A DNA stretch of 64,000 nt, taken from Mucilaginibacter sp. UR6-1 (GTDB taxonomy: Bacteria; Bacteroidota; Bacteroidia; Sphingobacteriales; Sphingobacteriaceae). The notes under the pieces are model-generated. The model was not told where the DNA came from, ran no database searches, and saw nothing but the letters and a program-made list of their open reading frames with translations. Location of the stretch: NCBI RefSeq assembly GCF_020880975.1, contig NZ_JAJIWP010000003.1:124001-188000 (forward strand), read 5' to 3'. Both the position numbers and the translations under genes were made by a program. Position 1 is the first letter of the stretch; each line of letters begins with the position of its first letter. This document shows, one piece after another, positions 1-9,266 of the stretch.

Positions 1-1870
1 TGTAAGTATAAGTTGTTCCAAAATAAGGATCGGTAAATGCGTTGCGCGTTTTATCGCTCAATATCTGTTTGGTAGGTATGTCCTGGTAGTCAAACCTGAT
101 ACCCGGTGTAAACCTGAACCTGTCAGTAATTTGTATCTCATCCTGAACATAAGCGCTATAAAAGTTCACATTAAAGTTTGCACCCGGGTTGGCCAGCAAA
201 TAATCCCGGTTGTTATTGGTGTAGCTGTAACTGCCCTGTACCCGTTGCGGGTTATTGTTCAGAAAATCGTCGATACTTTGATAAGTCACCCTGCCGTTCC
301 AGGCATTTACAAAGCCATAGTTGATCTTGTATAACTCGTTGTGTGTACCGGCGGTTAGTGTATGTTTACCCAAATTCCACACCAGGTTATCGGTAATCTC
401 GATGGTGCTTTGTTTCATGTTAAATATCGACGCCTCCCGGTCTGTACCGAAAAAAATGGTACTGCCCGGTGTGCGGCCAACGATCTGTACCTGCGGAAAA
501 GACGGATCCCCGGTCGGTGTCCGGTAATCATGGATATGGCTGTAACCTACCACCGCGCTGTTCGAAAAATTATTATTGAACCTGGTTTTCAGTTCGGCCA
601 CGGTGGAGTTTTGGTTGTTGTTTTGTTTATAGGCAATGCTGCCGAAACGGAAATTTAACTGGTCGCGCTCCATATTGATGGCATCAGACCGGATATAGTT
701 ATTGCGAATGGCCAGTTGATTCTTGTCATTGATGTTCCAGTCTAACCGGTTAAAAAATTTGATCGAGTTAGACGTTGCGTTGTACAATCCTGCCGTTCCG
801 GGATCGAATCCATAGTTTTGAATGGAATAATCGCTGATTTTTTGCGCATCAGCAGCGCTGAGGATGCCTGATGACCCCGGGCTGCCGGCCACCTGCAATA
901 CCGGGTCGCGCCGGCGGGTGATCTCTTCATTGGTGAAAAAGAAAAGTTTATTTTTTATCAATGGAAAACCCAGTCTGAAACCCGTTTGATAATCGTAAAA
1001 GGAGGATGGTAGTTTCCTGTTCAGCTCCGTACCGGTATGATCAGGCCCCACTAATGAAGCGTTACGCCCGAAACCATAAACTGACCCATGCACCGTATTG
1101 GTGCCCGAACGGGTAACCGCGTTCACGCTGCCGCCCGTAAAATTACCGATCTTAACATCATAAGGGGCCAGGTAAACCTGTATGTCCTCAATGGCATCGA
1201 GTGACACCGGGTTGGTACGGGTTGATGAACCCGGCATGCCCGAGGCGCCGGTTTGCCCGCCGGCCGAGGGGCTGAAGCCAATCGCGTCATTGTTGATCGC
1301 GCCATCGATGGTTACGTTGTTATACCTGAAGTTGGTACCTGCAAAAGAGTTATCTTTCGATCCCTGCGGAACAAGCTTGGTGATATCGGTAATGCTCCGG
1401 CTGATAGTGGGTTGGTTTTTGATCTGGTCACGTGAAATGTTTTGCCCCGTTCCATAATTATTAGCCTTTGGGCCGGTTTTTTGTGCTTTTATTACCACCT
1501 CGCTTAGCGTTTTGGTATTGTCGCTCAGTGCAAAGTTGATCGTCAGGGCTTCACCCAGGCTGATCTTCTCAACGGGTCGTGTTTCGGTATTCATTCCCAA
1601 AAATTTTGCCTCAATTAAGTATGGGCCGCCTACGCGTAAGCCAGGCAGGTTAAACCGCCCGTCAGCCCCGGTAGATGTAGCATAGCGGGTACCCGATGCT
1701 GTATGTACCGCGGTAACCGTAGCGCCTGGTAAGGTTTGACCGGATGCATCTGTAACCCGGCCGCGAAGCCCGGCGCTTGTTTCCTGGGCACTGGCATGGG
1801 TTGCAAAAAACAATACCAGCACGCTAAAAAAAAGCAAAACAAGGGTATTAAAGGTAAATTTCCTTTTCAT
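1..1870 (-). CDS. Oar-like TonB-dependent receptor, C-terminus cut by window edge
   Basis: Outer-membrane receptor that would import a ligand with TonB energy; ligand unknown. Reading the minus strand from the ATG at 1870 gives a signal peptide ending in ATHASAQ (about residues 1-29). A carboxypeptidase-regulatory-like domain follows (about 31-110, with GRVTDASGQTLPGATV). A plug domain comes next (about 130-260; NNVTIDGAINNDAIG and TRSGTNTVHGS are typical of Oar-like receptors), then barrel strands to the window edge. About 623 residues are visible; relatives have roughly 1000-1100. It starts 59 nt after the last fasciclin gene on the same strand, so it may be the tail of that operon or have its own promoter. 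It is not a SusC: no STN domain, and no SusD follows within the window. Confidence 0.85.
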   Translation of the reverse strand, partial: MKRKFTFNTLVLLFFSVLVLFFATHASAQETSAGLRGRVTDASGQTLPGATVTAVHTASGTRYATSTGADGRFNLPGLRVGGPYLIEAKFLGMNTETRPVEKISLGEALTINFALSDNTKTLSEVVIKAQKTGPKANNYGTGQNISRDQIKNQPTISRSITDITKLVPQGSKDNSFAGTNFRYNNVTIDGAINNDAIGFSPSAGGQTGASGMPGSSTRTNPVSLDAIEDIQVYLAPYDVKIGNFTGGSVNAVTRSGTNTVHGSVYGFGRNASLVGPDHTGTELNRKLPSSFYDYQTGFRLGFPLIKNKLFFFTNEEITRRRDPVLQVAGSPGSSGILSAADAQKISDYSIQNYGFDPGTAGLYNATSNSIKFFNRLDWNINDKNQLAIRNNYIRSDAINMERDQLNFRFGSIAYKQNNNQNSTVAELKTRFNNNFSNSAVVGYSHIHDYRTPTGDPSFPQVQIVGRTPGSTIFFGTDREASIFNMKQSTIEITDNLVWNLGKHTLTAGTHNELYKINYGFVNAWNGRVTYQSIDDFLNNNPQRVQGSYSYTNNNRDYLLANPGANFNVNFYSAYVQDEIQITDRFRFTPGIRFDYQDIPTKQILSDKTRNAFTDPYFGTTYTY

Positions 1871-1929
1871 TGTAGTATTTGTTAAAGTACCGGTAACAGT
1901 ACTGCGTGATTGTAATGATCTATAATAAA

Positions 1930-2895
1930 TTAAAGCACGAAAGCCTGGTCTACGATGTGTAAAACGCCGTTATTGGCTATAATATCCGGCCGAATGATAT
2001 GCGTGGGTGCTATATTTCCCCGGGTCACTATGGACATGCCGTCAGCACGCACATAAAACAGTTCATTAAAAAATGCATACCCGCCCCTGAAATTAGCGGT
2101 GAACTTAACGTCGCGGCTGATATACTGATCAAGCCAGTTGTTCAGCTTAGCCGGATCTTCATTATAAATATCCGCTACGGAATTATATCCCATTTTACGC
2201 CAGGCCTCATTATCAGGTGCAAATACGGTGAACGGGCGGCCGTCAGTTGATAAAGTGGTCAGTTGCGTATCATTTCCGGTATGTTTAAGTACCGCCGCAT
2301 AAAGTGAAAGGCTGGGGGTATTGGCAATGGTTTCATAAAGGTTGCCTTTTGGTACCAATGGCAGGCGCTCCAACTCATGTACTACCCCATCATTCAGGCT
2401 GATGCTTCCCTGCGATGCCACCGGTATGCCGTTAAAAAAAATACCGTAGTAATTTTTGGTAATGGTGGGTCGGTAATTAGTGTTAAGGCTGGTAACTTCC
2501 TGGCTATAAAAGCCAAGTAAACTGGTGCTGCTGAGCTTACCATTAACAATACTGTATTTCAGCAGCGCCGAAAGATCAGCAGTATCATATTTTTCGATGG
2601 CAACCAGGTTTAGTCCTGCATGGATAAAAGCACTGTCAACCGGTACAAAAACGGTGAACGGGCCATCGTTGCTGAAAGTGGCTGCATTATATAAACCGGC
2701 GCGCTTTAAGGCGGCGCGATACAAACCGAAATGCTTACCGGTATCTATATACTGAAAAAGAGTTGGTGTAGCCTTATTGAAATTTTCAGGGTCGTTTTTT
2801 TTACAGCCCGATAATAGGGCTAATAACAGGCATAAGCCCCCGGTAAAAAAGGTAAATAATTTATGACTTGGGTAAGTACGAAACATGGTTTTCAT
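1930..2895 (-). CDS. Fasciclin (FAS1) domain lipoprotein 4
   Basis: A 321-residue lipoprotein with a type II signal peptide; the lipobox LLSGC places the lipidated Cys at residue 31, followed by KKND. Two FAS1 domains are visible. The first spans about residues 45-180 (FTVFVPVDSAFIHAG, closing with GVVHELERL). The second spans about 185-321 (FTVFAPDNEAW, closing with NNGVLHIVDQAFVL). FAS1 domains mediate adhesion or ligand contact in secreted proteins; the partner here is unknown. It is the last of four tandem FAS1 lipoproteins, 9 nt after its neighbour, hence almost surely co-transcribed. Charged residues right after the lipidated Cys fit export to the outer leaflet of the outer membrane (inference). 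Confidence 0.88.
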   Translation of the reverse strand: MKTMFRTYPSHKLFTFFTGGLCLLLALLSGCKKNDPENFNKATPTLFQYIDTGKHFGLYRAALKRAGLYNAATFSNDGPFTVFVPVDSAFIHAGLNLVAIEKYDTADLSALLKYSIVNGKLSSTSLLGFYSQEVTSLNTNYRPTITKNYYGIFFNGIPVASQGSISLNDGVVHELERLPLVPKGNLYETIANTPSLSLYAAVLKHTGNDTQLTTLSTDGRPFTVFAPDNEAWRKMGYNSVADIYNEDPAKLNNWLDQYISRDVKFTANFRGGYAFFNELFYVRADGMSIVTRGNIAPTHIIRPDIIANNGVLHIVDQAFVL

Positions 2896-2904
2896 ATTTG
2901 CTGT

Positions 2905-3960
2905 TTATGGGATGAGTACCCTGTTAATAATATGAACAACGCCATTGCCGCAGGGCAAATTCACGTTAATGGTTGTCGGGCTGTAGGTAACAGGCACGTA
3001 TATCTGCGCAGGTATGCCGTTAGCGCCGCCGGCAATAAAGTTGATGGCTTTAAAACCGCCCTGCAGGCCACCAATGTTCATTTCGCCGCCGCTTAGCATG
3101 GTAATGGCCTTTGTACCATTGTTACTCAGGTTAAAAAAATCATTATCAAAATAACGGCCTTTGATGATGTGGTATCTTAACAAAGCAGCAAGCCTGGCGG
3201 GCTGGGCATGAACAATGCTATCCAGAGTACTAATTCCCAGGTTGAGGCCCAGTTGAGCAGATTGCTGGAAGGCCAGGTTTGAAGGCGCCAGCAAGGTATA
3301 AACATCGTTACCGTTAAGTAAGGTGGTGCTCAATCCGGATCGTTCAAGCGCCGCATTAAAAAGTGTTACCGAAGTATCGGCCCGAAGATACCCCGTGACC
3401 TTTGAATATACTTCCGGGTTCATCATTTGCGGCAGCACTTGTACCGTTCCGTTAGATGCCGGATTGTCCGTGCTGATGATCTGCACACCGTTTACCGTGA
3501 TCACGGTATCGGTACCATTCAGGTATTTACTTATATAAATGTTACCACCACTGCGTGTCTTAAATGCTTTGTTATCCGTTAGCGGTAGTTTTTTAAGTTC
3601 CAGTTTTTCATTAACAATGCCGTAACTCATCAGGTTGGTAAGCTGGCTGTTGCTGTAAAACGACAAACGCGACTGCTCGGTGATACTAACAGATGCAAAG
3701 GCATTGTTATTAGGTACGAAAAAGGTATAAGGTCCTTTTTCGGCCAGTATGCTGTTTAAACGAACGTTGTTTACTGCGGCATTGGCCATGCTGAAGTTAA
3801 AATTATCGTTCAGTACGAACTTTATGGTATTGCCATCTTCCGAAGCGGCTTGTGCGTTTATCGCGTCGTCTTTCTGGCAGCCAGTAATGGCCGCTAAACC
3901 CATCATCATGATGAGCAGCAGATGCATCCCGGAAATATTGAGTAGGTGTACTTTTTTCAT
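2905..3960 (-). CDS. Fasciclin (FAS1) domain lipoprotein 3
   Basis: A 351-residue lipoprotein; lipobox ITGC, lipidated Cys at residue 28, followed directly by QKDD. That tetrapeptide matches the QKDDE-type lipoprotein export signal described in Capnocytophaga, so surface display is likely. FAS1 domain one covers about residues 45-185 (PYTFFVPNNNAFASV, closing NGTVQVLPQM). Domain two covers about 190-351 (YTLLAPSNLAFQ, YHIIKGRYF, closing NGVVHIINRVLIP). The second domain carries the classical YH motif of FAS1; the first has YGIV at that place and looks more divergent. It lies 5 nt downstream of FAS1 lipoprotein 2 and 9 nt upstream of FAS1 lipoprotein 4. Confidence 0.88.
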   Translation of the reverse strand: MKKVHLLNISGMHLLLIMMMGLAAITGCQKDDAINAQAASEDGNTIKFVLNDNFNFSMANAAVNNVRLNSILAEKGPYTFFVPNNNAFASVSITEQSRLSFYSNSQLTNLMSYGIVNEKLELKKLPLTDNKAFKTRSGGNIYISKYLNGTDTVITVNGVQIISTDNPASNGTVQVLPQMMNPEVYSKVTGYLRADTSVTLFNAALERSGLSTTLLNGNDVYTLLAPSNLAFQQSAQLGLNLGISTLDSIVHAQPARLAALLRYHIIKGRYFDNDFFNLSNNGTKAITMLSGGEMNIGGLQGGFKAINFIAGGANGIPAQIYVPVTYSPTTINVNLPCGNGVVHIINRVLIP

Positions 3961-3965
3961 AGGAA

Positions 3966-5180
3966 TTATTTTACGGCCGGGTAAAAGAGTTGATCTATTT
4001 TAATAAGGGTACCGTTAGACAGGTTGCGGTTAATAGCAGGTGTACTGCCGGCTGCATCATGCGGTATGCGTAATATAGGCTGGCTGCTGTCGTCCGTCCA
4101 TTTTACATAGGCATCGTTACCCGATGCAGAGAACGCCAGCGGTGTGCTATACTTTAACTCTACGCTTTCTAAAGATCCGCCCGGGCCGAAATATGTATTG
4201 TAAAATCCATTGTTAATAGCCGGGTTAAGCAGGTCGCTGTAAAATATCCGGACAGTGGCAGACAGGTTGCCGCTTCTGTACAGCGTATGTCGTTTAAGCA
4301 CACTATCCAGTTTAGAATAAATAAAAAAAGTAAAGGTGTCGAGGTCATAACCCACATATCCGCTTGTAGCAAACTGCCTGATATCATCTACCGTATTAAA
4401 CCCGGCATCGCGAAATGCTTTATTGGTTGGCGCAAGGATGGTAGGCATAAATGAACCTGTGTTTTTAAGCATGTTGATATCGGTGATACTGTTATCATCA
4501 TAACCCAAACCAGCCTGGCGAACGCTATCGCCGATCAGGATCGCTTCATAATAAAGGCTTAAATCCGGGTCTGATTTGATGGCATCCAGCAAAGTGCGGT
4601 TATCAAAGGGGCGGATTAATCCGGAAACAGGGTAGATATACCCATTAGATGCTTTGATGATTGTTTTGGGCGTGCCTTTATTATCACCGTTTAAATAAAC
4701 TGAACCGCTCATCCGGGCGTATAGCTGGGTGATCCGGATAGTAGTGCCGCCATTGGCAGTAGGTATGGTATCCTGCCTCAATGTATTGAGCCCTACACTG
4801 GTAATCGTATTTTCAAGCGCAGCCCTGTCAACAGCCGCTACTACAATGTACTGGGTAATTAATTTTTGCAGATCCTTTACAGGCATACTGCTGATTGACT
4901 GGGTGGTTATACCCGCGGCGTTAAATGCCGAGTCGGTAGGTGCAAAAATGGTGTAGCCTGTATTTGCACTTAGTTGCCCGGCTAATGCAAGGCGGTTAAA
5001 CGCCTGGTTGAACAGCAGAAGATTTTTTTCCCCGGCCAATACGTCAGCCAGTTCCTTTTCCTCGTACCGGATAGATACCGACGTGGGAATAATAGCTTCT
5101 ATTGATTTGGTACAGCCTGGTAATATGGCCAGGCAGCCAATAAGCATGATGATGTTAATATATATGGTTTGTAATTTCAT
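3966..5180 (-). CDS. Fasciclin (FAS1) domain lipoprotein 2
   Basis: A 404-residue lipoprotein, the longest of the four; lipobox ILPGC with the lipidated Cys at residue 23. The first FAS1 domain (about 40-192) shows YTIFAPTDSAFNAAGI and closes with NGYIYPVSGLIRP. The second (about 195-400) shows PTILAPTNKAFRDAGF, a longer middle part, and closes with NGTLIKIDQLFYP. The second domain is longer than a usual FAS1 unit of about 140 residues, so it carries an insertion. The gap to the next gene is 5 nt and to the previous gene 11 nt, so it is an operon member. Specific function unknown. Confidence 0.85.
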   Translation of the reverse strand: MKLQTIYINIIMLIGCLAILPGCTKSIEAIIPTSVSIRYEEKELADVLAGEKNLLLFNQAFNRLALAGQLSANTGYTIFAPTDSAFNAAGITTQSISSMPVKDLQKLITQYIVVAAVDRAALENTITSVGLNTLRQDTIPTANGGTTIRITQLYARMSGSVYLNGDNKGTPKTIIKASNGYIYPVSGLIRPFDNRTLLDAIKSDPDLSLYYEAILIGDSVRQAGLGYDDNSITDINMLKNTGSFMPTILAPTNKAFRDAGFNTVDDIRQFATSGYVGYDLDTFTFFIYSKLDSVLKRHTLYRSGNLSATVRIFYSDLLNPAINNGFYNTYFGPGGSLESVELKYSTPLAFSASGNDAYVKWTDDSSQPILRIPHDAAGSTPAINRNLSNGTLIKIDQLFYPAVK

Positions 5181-5191
5181 GATGAACTTCT

Positions 5192-6208
5192 TTATTGCTT
5201 TAATGCATAATCAGGAGTGATGAGCAGATTATTTATCCCGTGCACAACGCCGTTAAATGCCAGTTGATCAGAAGAGGTAAATTGTACGGTATTCGGGAAA
5301 TAAAACGGGTCAACCTTATCGGGCAGTAGCTGAAAGCTAAAATTGTAATAGTCAATTTGCAGCAGGTAATCACTCCCTCTTACACCTTTAGGCCCTATGC
5401 CGGTTAAAGGCGCATCGTCCAGGTCAGATCTGAAAAAGAACTTTCCGGGTATCACATAAGGCGCAAACAGGAATTTTTTATAGGTCAGCGTATCAAGTGT
5501 AGCCAGGGTACTTTCGTCAATGCCATTTTGCATGAAAACCTCATTGTCGGGTGCCAGTACAACAAAAAGGCCTGCCTTATCCAACTGGTCAAATAACCCG
5601 AATTGCTTTAGCGCCTGTACAAACAAACTGTAATCGGGATTATTGTTCAATATTGATTTAACAGATGCGGCCGGAGCGGTTAAGACCTTTTCCAGCACAT
5701 GTATTACCCCGTTAGATGCCACCACATCAGTTTTTTTTGCGGTAATGCCGTTAACGTGGAGCAGTTGTGGCCTTGTCCGGTTCGGGTCAGGCAGGGTTAC
5801 AGAAAAGTAAACCGGTTGTGCTGTAAGCGCGGTAAATCGATAGTCTACCGTTTGCGGTATTTTGTTATAAGGTAAGGCTCCCTTAATAATGTGATAGCCG
5901 ATGATCTTTCGGAGCGATGCTGTATCAACAGATGAAACAGTTTTCGGCGTAATACCTGCAAGTGCGAAAGCGTCATCATCCGGTACTAAAAGCGTATACG
6001 CTTCGGTACCGTTAAGCATTTTATCCATTCCCAGTCGCTTTATTACCTGGTAAAAAATGCTGAAGCTGTAATTGTTTTCCAGTAGCGTTAACAGCGGTCT
6101 TTGAGCCACCGTGGGTTCCGGCTGGGTGTCATAATCCTTAATGCACGAAGCAAGCAATAACAATACAGAAAACAGCAGCGGTGTAATGATATATTTTTTG
6201 AGTTTCAT
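5192..6208 (-). CDS. Fasciclin (FAS1) domain lipoprotein 1
   Basis: A 338-residue lipoprotein; lipobox LLASC, lipidated Cys at residue 22, followed by IKDYD. Two FAS1 domains are clear. About 38-178 shows YTLLVPDDDAFALAGI, YHIIKGALPY and NGVIHVLEKVL, the best match to the FAS1 consensus in the window. About 182-335 shows FVVLAPDNEVFMQNGI and closes with FNGVVHGINNLLI. It starts 5 nt after the upstream 416-residue lipoprotein. It is first of the four tandem FAS1 genes, which look like old duplications: same architecture, low residue identity by eye. Ligand or adhesion role unknown. Confidence 0.9.
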   Translation of the reverse strand: MKLKKYIITPLLFSVLLLLASCIKDYDTQPEPTVAQRPLLTLLENNYSFSIFYQVIKRLGMDKMLNGTEAYTLLVPDDDAFALAGITPKTVSSVDTASLRKIIGYHIIKGALPYNKIPQTVDYRFTALTAQPVYFSVTLPDPNRTRPQLLHVNGITAKKTDVVASNGVIHVLEKVLTAPAASVKSILNNNPDYSLFVQALKQFGLFDQLDKAGLFVVLAPDNEVFMQNGIDESTLATLDTLTYKKFLFAPYVIPGKFFFRSDLDDAPLTGIGPKGVRGSDYLLQIDYYNFSFQLLPDKVDPFYFPNTVQFTSSDQLAFNGVVHGINNLLITPDYALKQ

Positions 6209-6213
6209 GGCTT

Positions 6214-7464
6214 TTAATTTTGTGGGGCGTGGTCAATCCCCCGTTTTATCTGCATCAGGTAAACACGGTTATACACCATTTCGAAAATATTGACCGTGCT
6301 GTATACCTTAAATTGATTGTTGCTGTTGATCACCAGGTTTAAGTTTGGCGTAGTATGCGGATTGCGGAAGGTGTAATTGTTGAATACAGCAGGATCACTC
6401 CAGCAATTAAGTTTAAAACCTGTAGGCGTTGTAACAGGCAGATCGGCATCCAGCATGTTAAAACTAATGTATGGCATTGTTCCTGTGTTCTGGTTCGCTA
6501 CTGATACTATCGGGGAGTACGTACGTAAAACACCCTGATAAAAAAAGGCGCTCTGCGGTAGCATCGGTAATGGCAGATACGATATGGACTGATCGAATTT
6601 GGAACTAAGCGTAGTATAATAGGTATTATCATAACCCTCCAGCGGGTGATAATATGATCCTGCTGAGCTTGATGCGGCATCGTTAAAAATATTATAAGTA
6701 CTGTTGATGCGTACCTTATCCGGGAAGAAAAAGGCGGTGCCGTACTTGCTCTGTTCGGGCCTTTTTCCGGACAGGTTAATGAAACCGGCATACAATTTAT
6801 TTTCGTCGAAGGCTTTGTGGATAAATTCCTCTTTGCGGACGTATAGCCCATATTTACCGTTATCCAGATCACGCGATACTACTTCAAGGGTATATACTTC
6901 ACCTTTTTCAAGGTTGATGGTGGTATCTACCAGGATGCTTGCGCGCTGCACGCTACCGAGATCTCTGAAGGGCGTGTTGCTCTGCGGCCGTACCACAAAC
7001 ATGATACGGTGCTTTCCGGATGAGATCTGCGCCCATGACGAGAGATCAAAACCGTTGATAACAGGCGCCGTTAATACATGTGCATTGCCCGGATACTCGT
7101 AATTTTGCGGATAGCCTAACGGCGGGTTAGGCTGGCCTGACTCGTTAAGCGTACCATTGCCTGTTGAACTGTTACCGGCATTGATAGGGTAGGAGATACT
7201 ATATAACTGCCTTGTTCCCAGGTAATCGCCAATGATGCCTGCATTGTTGGGCACTCCGTCGGCATCAAGCTCAGGGTCCATCAGGAAGGTAAGGAACGGC
7301 GGTGTTTGCTGATTATTCAAAAAATCTACCGTAAAGGTGAGATTGTTGAACACCCTGATATAAGAAGCATCCTCCACCTGCGGCTTAAGCTCGTATTTTT
7401 TGCATGATGAAAACGCTGCGCTCAGCAAAAAAGGCAGTAAAAAAATTAATTGACTTATTTTCAT
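6214..7464 (-). CDS. Unrecognised lipoprotein of the fasciclin/TonB locus
   Basis: A 416-residue lipoprotein with lipobox FSSC, lipidated Cys at residue 21 followed by KKYE. I do not recognise a named domain. The mature part starts with SYIRVFNNLTF, which resembles the SAIRLFNLAT start of the upstream neighbour, so it may be a very divergent DUF4397-like beta-sandwich protein (inference). The rest is rich in Asn, Ser and Tyr with alternating hydrophobic strands, as in extracellular beta proteins. It sits 6 nt after the DUF4397-like gene and 5 nt before the first FAS1 gene, so it belongs to the same transcript as the STN TonB receptor. It could be a surface ligand-binding partner of that receptor. 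Confidence 0.7.
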   Translation of the reverse strand: MKISQLIFLLPFLLSAAFSSCKKYELKPQVEDASYIRVFNNLTFTVDFLNNQQTPPFLTFLMDPELDADGVPNNAGIIGDYLGTRQLYSISYPINAGNSSTGNGTLNESGQPNPPLGYPQNYEYPGNAHVLTAPVINGFDLSSWAQISSGKHRIMFVVRPQSNTPFRDLGSVQRASILVDTTINLEKGEVYTLEVVSRDLDNGKYGLYVRKEEFIHKAFDENKLYAGFINLSGKRPEQSKYGTAFFFPDKVRINSTYNIFNDAASSSAGSYYHPLEGYDNTYYTTLSSKFDQSISYLPLPMLPQSAFFYQGVLRTYSPIVSVANQNTGTMPYISFNMLDADLPVTTPTGFKLNCWSDPAVFNNYTFRNPHTTPNLNLVINSNNQFKVYSTVNIFEMVYNRVYLMQIKRGIDHAPQN

Positions 7465-7470
7465 TTTCTT

Positions 7471-9261
7471 TTACTTGTTATGTTTAATTACCATGAGCTT
7501 CGCTCCGTTTACTGAACCGGCCATTCGCCCCACCAGGGCCACGGTATAAATGCCCGTTTCAGGGCTTTTAAATTGCGGGAATGAGTATAGATTACTATTG
7601 GCGATGAAGGCCTGGTTTGCCTGTATGGGTAAAACACCTTGTTCAACACTACCCGGCACTTCTGCCTGGGGGGCTGGTTTGGAGCGAAAAACACGTATCA
7701 GGCTGGGCAAATACGCTTTCTCAGTATTACCAAAAGGCACTCCGGTAGATGCTGGTGAATAGTTAGGTAGCGAATAGATAACAGAAGCATTGCGTAAAGG
7801 CAATGCGCCCGGCTTCATGTTAACATAGGCGCTGAAATACCTGATCGAATCCTGCAAATTCGGGCCTATGGCAGGCAGCAGCAACTGATGGTCATTGGTA
7901 AATGTCGCAAAAGGCACATCGGCACACAGGTTAATAAAACGGGATTGCAAAGCATAAGGGTATTGAATGAGCCTTGCTGCGCCATTGGTGCCATCGTCCG
8001 GCACAATGGGCCCGTTGGGATGATAGGTGCTACTGTACAAAGTCCCGGTCATATCATTGGGTTGAAATACCAGTTCCGGTTTCCCTTCTCCGTTATTGTA
8101 TAACCATATCGTGTAGTTGTCATAAGGGTAAAGTGTCAGGTCAGCCTCCGCAAGCAAACTGCCGCCCTCATCTCTGGCAACAATGTGGTGTTTGCCCTGT
8201 ACGTAAATCTGATAGTCGGCCTGGTATGCTTTTGTACCGGCTGCTTGGCCTATGTACGGATATGTACCTCCCAATGCTTTGCCGTCCACACTAACGGAGA
8301 TGGTTTTCCCGGGAAGCGCGTTTATCGCTTGCATACGGGCGAATGTGTTGTTTACGCCGGGATTAGATTCGGTAAGTACCCGGTAAGAATTAGCGTATAT
8401 TATGGGCGGTAATATTTTGGCACAATCGCTATATAAAGCATGCCGGTTCTCCGAAATCATAATGGTATATACCCCGCCCGGCTTAAAGGTGCGTACCCTG
8501 GGGTTGATGCCCTGCTGTGGGTGAAAGGAAGGGTTGCATGGGTCGTAGTAAGGAGTTGTAGGAACATCCGCCAGTTGCTTGGTTACATCAATATTACCCC
8601 CGCTTGCTACAAATAACTTAAACTGGTAAGCACCATAGGGTAATTCAATATAACCGGAGGATGCTCCCGGCGCTATATTACTCAATCGCTGATCCACCAC
8701 GCTGCCATCTGCATAGGTCAGCGTTACCGGGCCGTCCAGTTCCAGTTGGTTGCCAAATGCCTGGCTACCATAGTTGATAACGCGTATCTTAAAGTTCTGA
8801 CTGGCTGCCGGCTGCGTATTGTTCCGTTCCACTACACGCAAATGGCCGTTTGCCATCAGGTAATAGTCCCTGGGGTTTTCAACATTGTTAACAATAGTGG
8901 TATCCAGTGTACCAATGATAAAATGGGCCTTGCCATTTTTATCAAGCAGGTTGTTTGGCAAAACGAAGGGCGCCCCATCCTCGCCGCTTAACCATTTTCC
9001 TGATGGAAACAAGGAAAGGCCGATGTCGGTACTTCCCTGGTTCTGGCCATTGTTTTGCCGGGCCGTGAGGGGGATGTTGTTAACTGTCACATCTGTTGAT
9101 GTTGCCAAATTGAACAAACGTATTGCCGAAGCCGAATTATTGCCAACTTCAGTTTGTAGGGGTGTATTGTCCAGCTTTTCCTTTTTGCAGGCACTCAGGC
9201 AAGCCACGATGCCTAACAGAAAAAGAAAGCTGCCGGATATGATCGGAGATTTTTGTTTCAT
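7471..9261 (-). CDS. DUF4397-like lipoprotein
   Basis: A 596-residue lipoprotein, lipobox LSAC, lipidated Cys at residue 25 followed by KKEK. At least three segments look like DUF4397 beta-sandwich repeats. They begin near SAIRLFNLATSTDVTVN (about residue 44), FKIRVINYGSQAFGNQLELD (about 155) and ARMQAINALPGKTISVSVDG (about 305). DUF4397 domains occur in secreted and surface proteins; their ligands are not known to me. The gene starts 5 nt after the stop of the STN TonB receptor, the position where a SusD would be expected in a Sus-like locus, but it has no SusD-like TPR helices. I infer it is the first of a set of receptor-associated surface lipoproteins. Confidence 0.72.
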   Translation of the reverse strand: MKQKSPIISGSFLFLLGIVACLSACKKEKLDNTPLQTEVGNNSASAIRLFNLATSTDVTVNNIPLTARQNNGQNQGSTDIGLSLFPSGKWLSGEDGAPFVLPNNLLDKNGKAHFIIGTLDTTIVNNVENPRDYYLMANGHLRVVERNNTQPAASQNFKIRVINYGSQAFGNQLELDGPVTLTYADGSVVDQRLSNIAPGASSGYIELPYGAYQFKLFVASGGNIDVTKQLADVPTTPYYDPCNPSFHPQQGINPRVRTFKPGGVYTIMISENRHALYSDCAKILPPIIYANSYRVLTESNPGVNNTFARMQAINALPGKTISVSVDGKALGGTYPYIGQAAGTKAYQADYQIYVQGKHHIVARDEGGSLLAEADLTLYPYDNYTIWLYNNGEGKPELVFQPNDMTGTLYSSTYHPNGPIVPDDGTNGAARLIQYPYALQSRFINLCADVPFATFTNDHQLLLPAIGPNLQDSIRYFSAYVNMKPGALPLRNASVIYSLPNYSPASTGVPFGNTEKAYLPSLIRVFRSKPAPQAEVPGSVEQGVLPIQANQAFIANSNLYSFPQFKSPETGIYTVALVGRMAGSVNGAKLMVIKHNK

Positions 9262-9266
9262 AATGA

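Noticed and set aside
6704..7102. 132-residue plus-strand frame
   Set aside because: Antisense to the 416-residue lipoprotein, no recognisable features.
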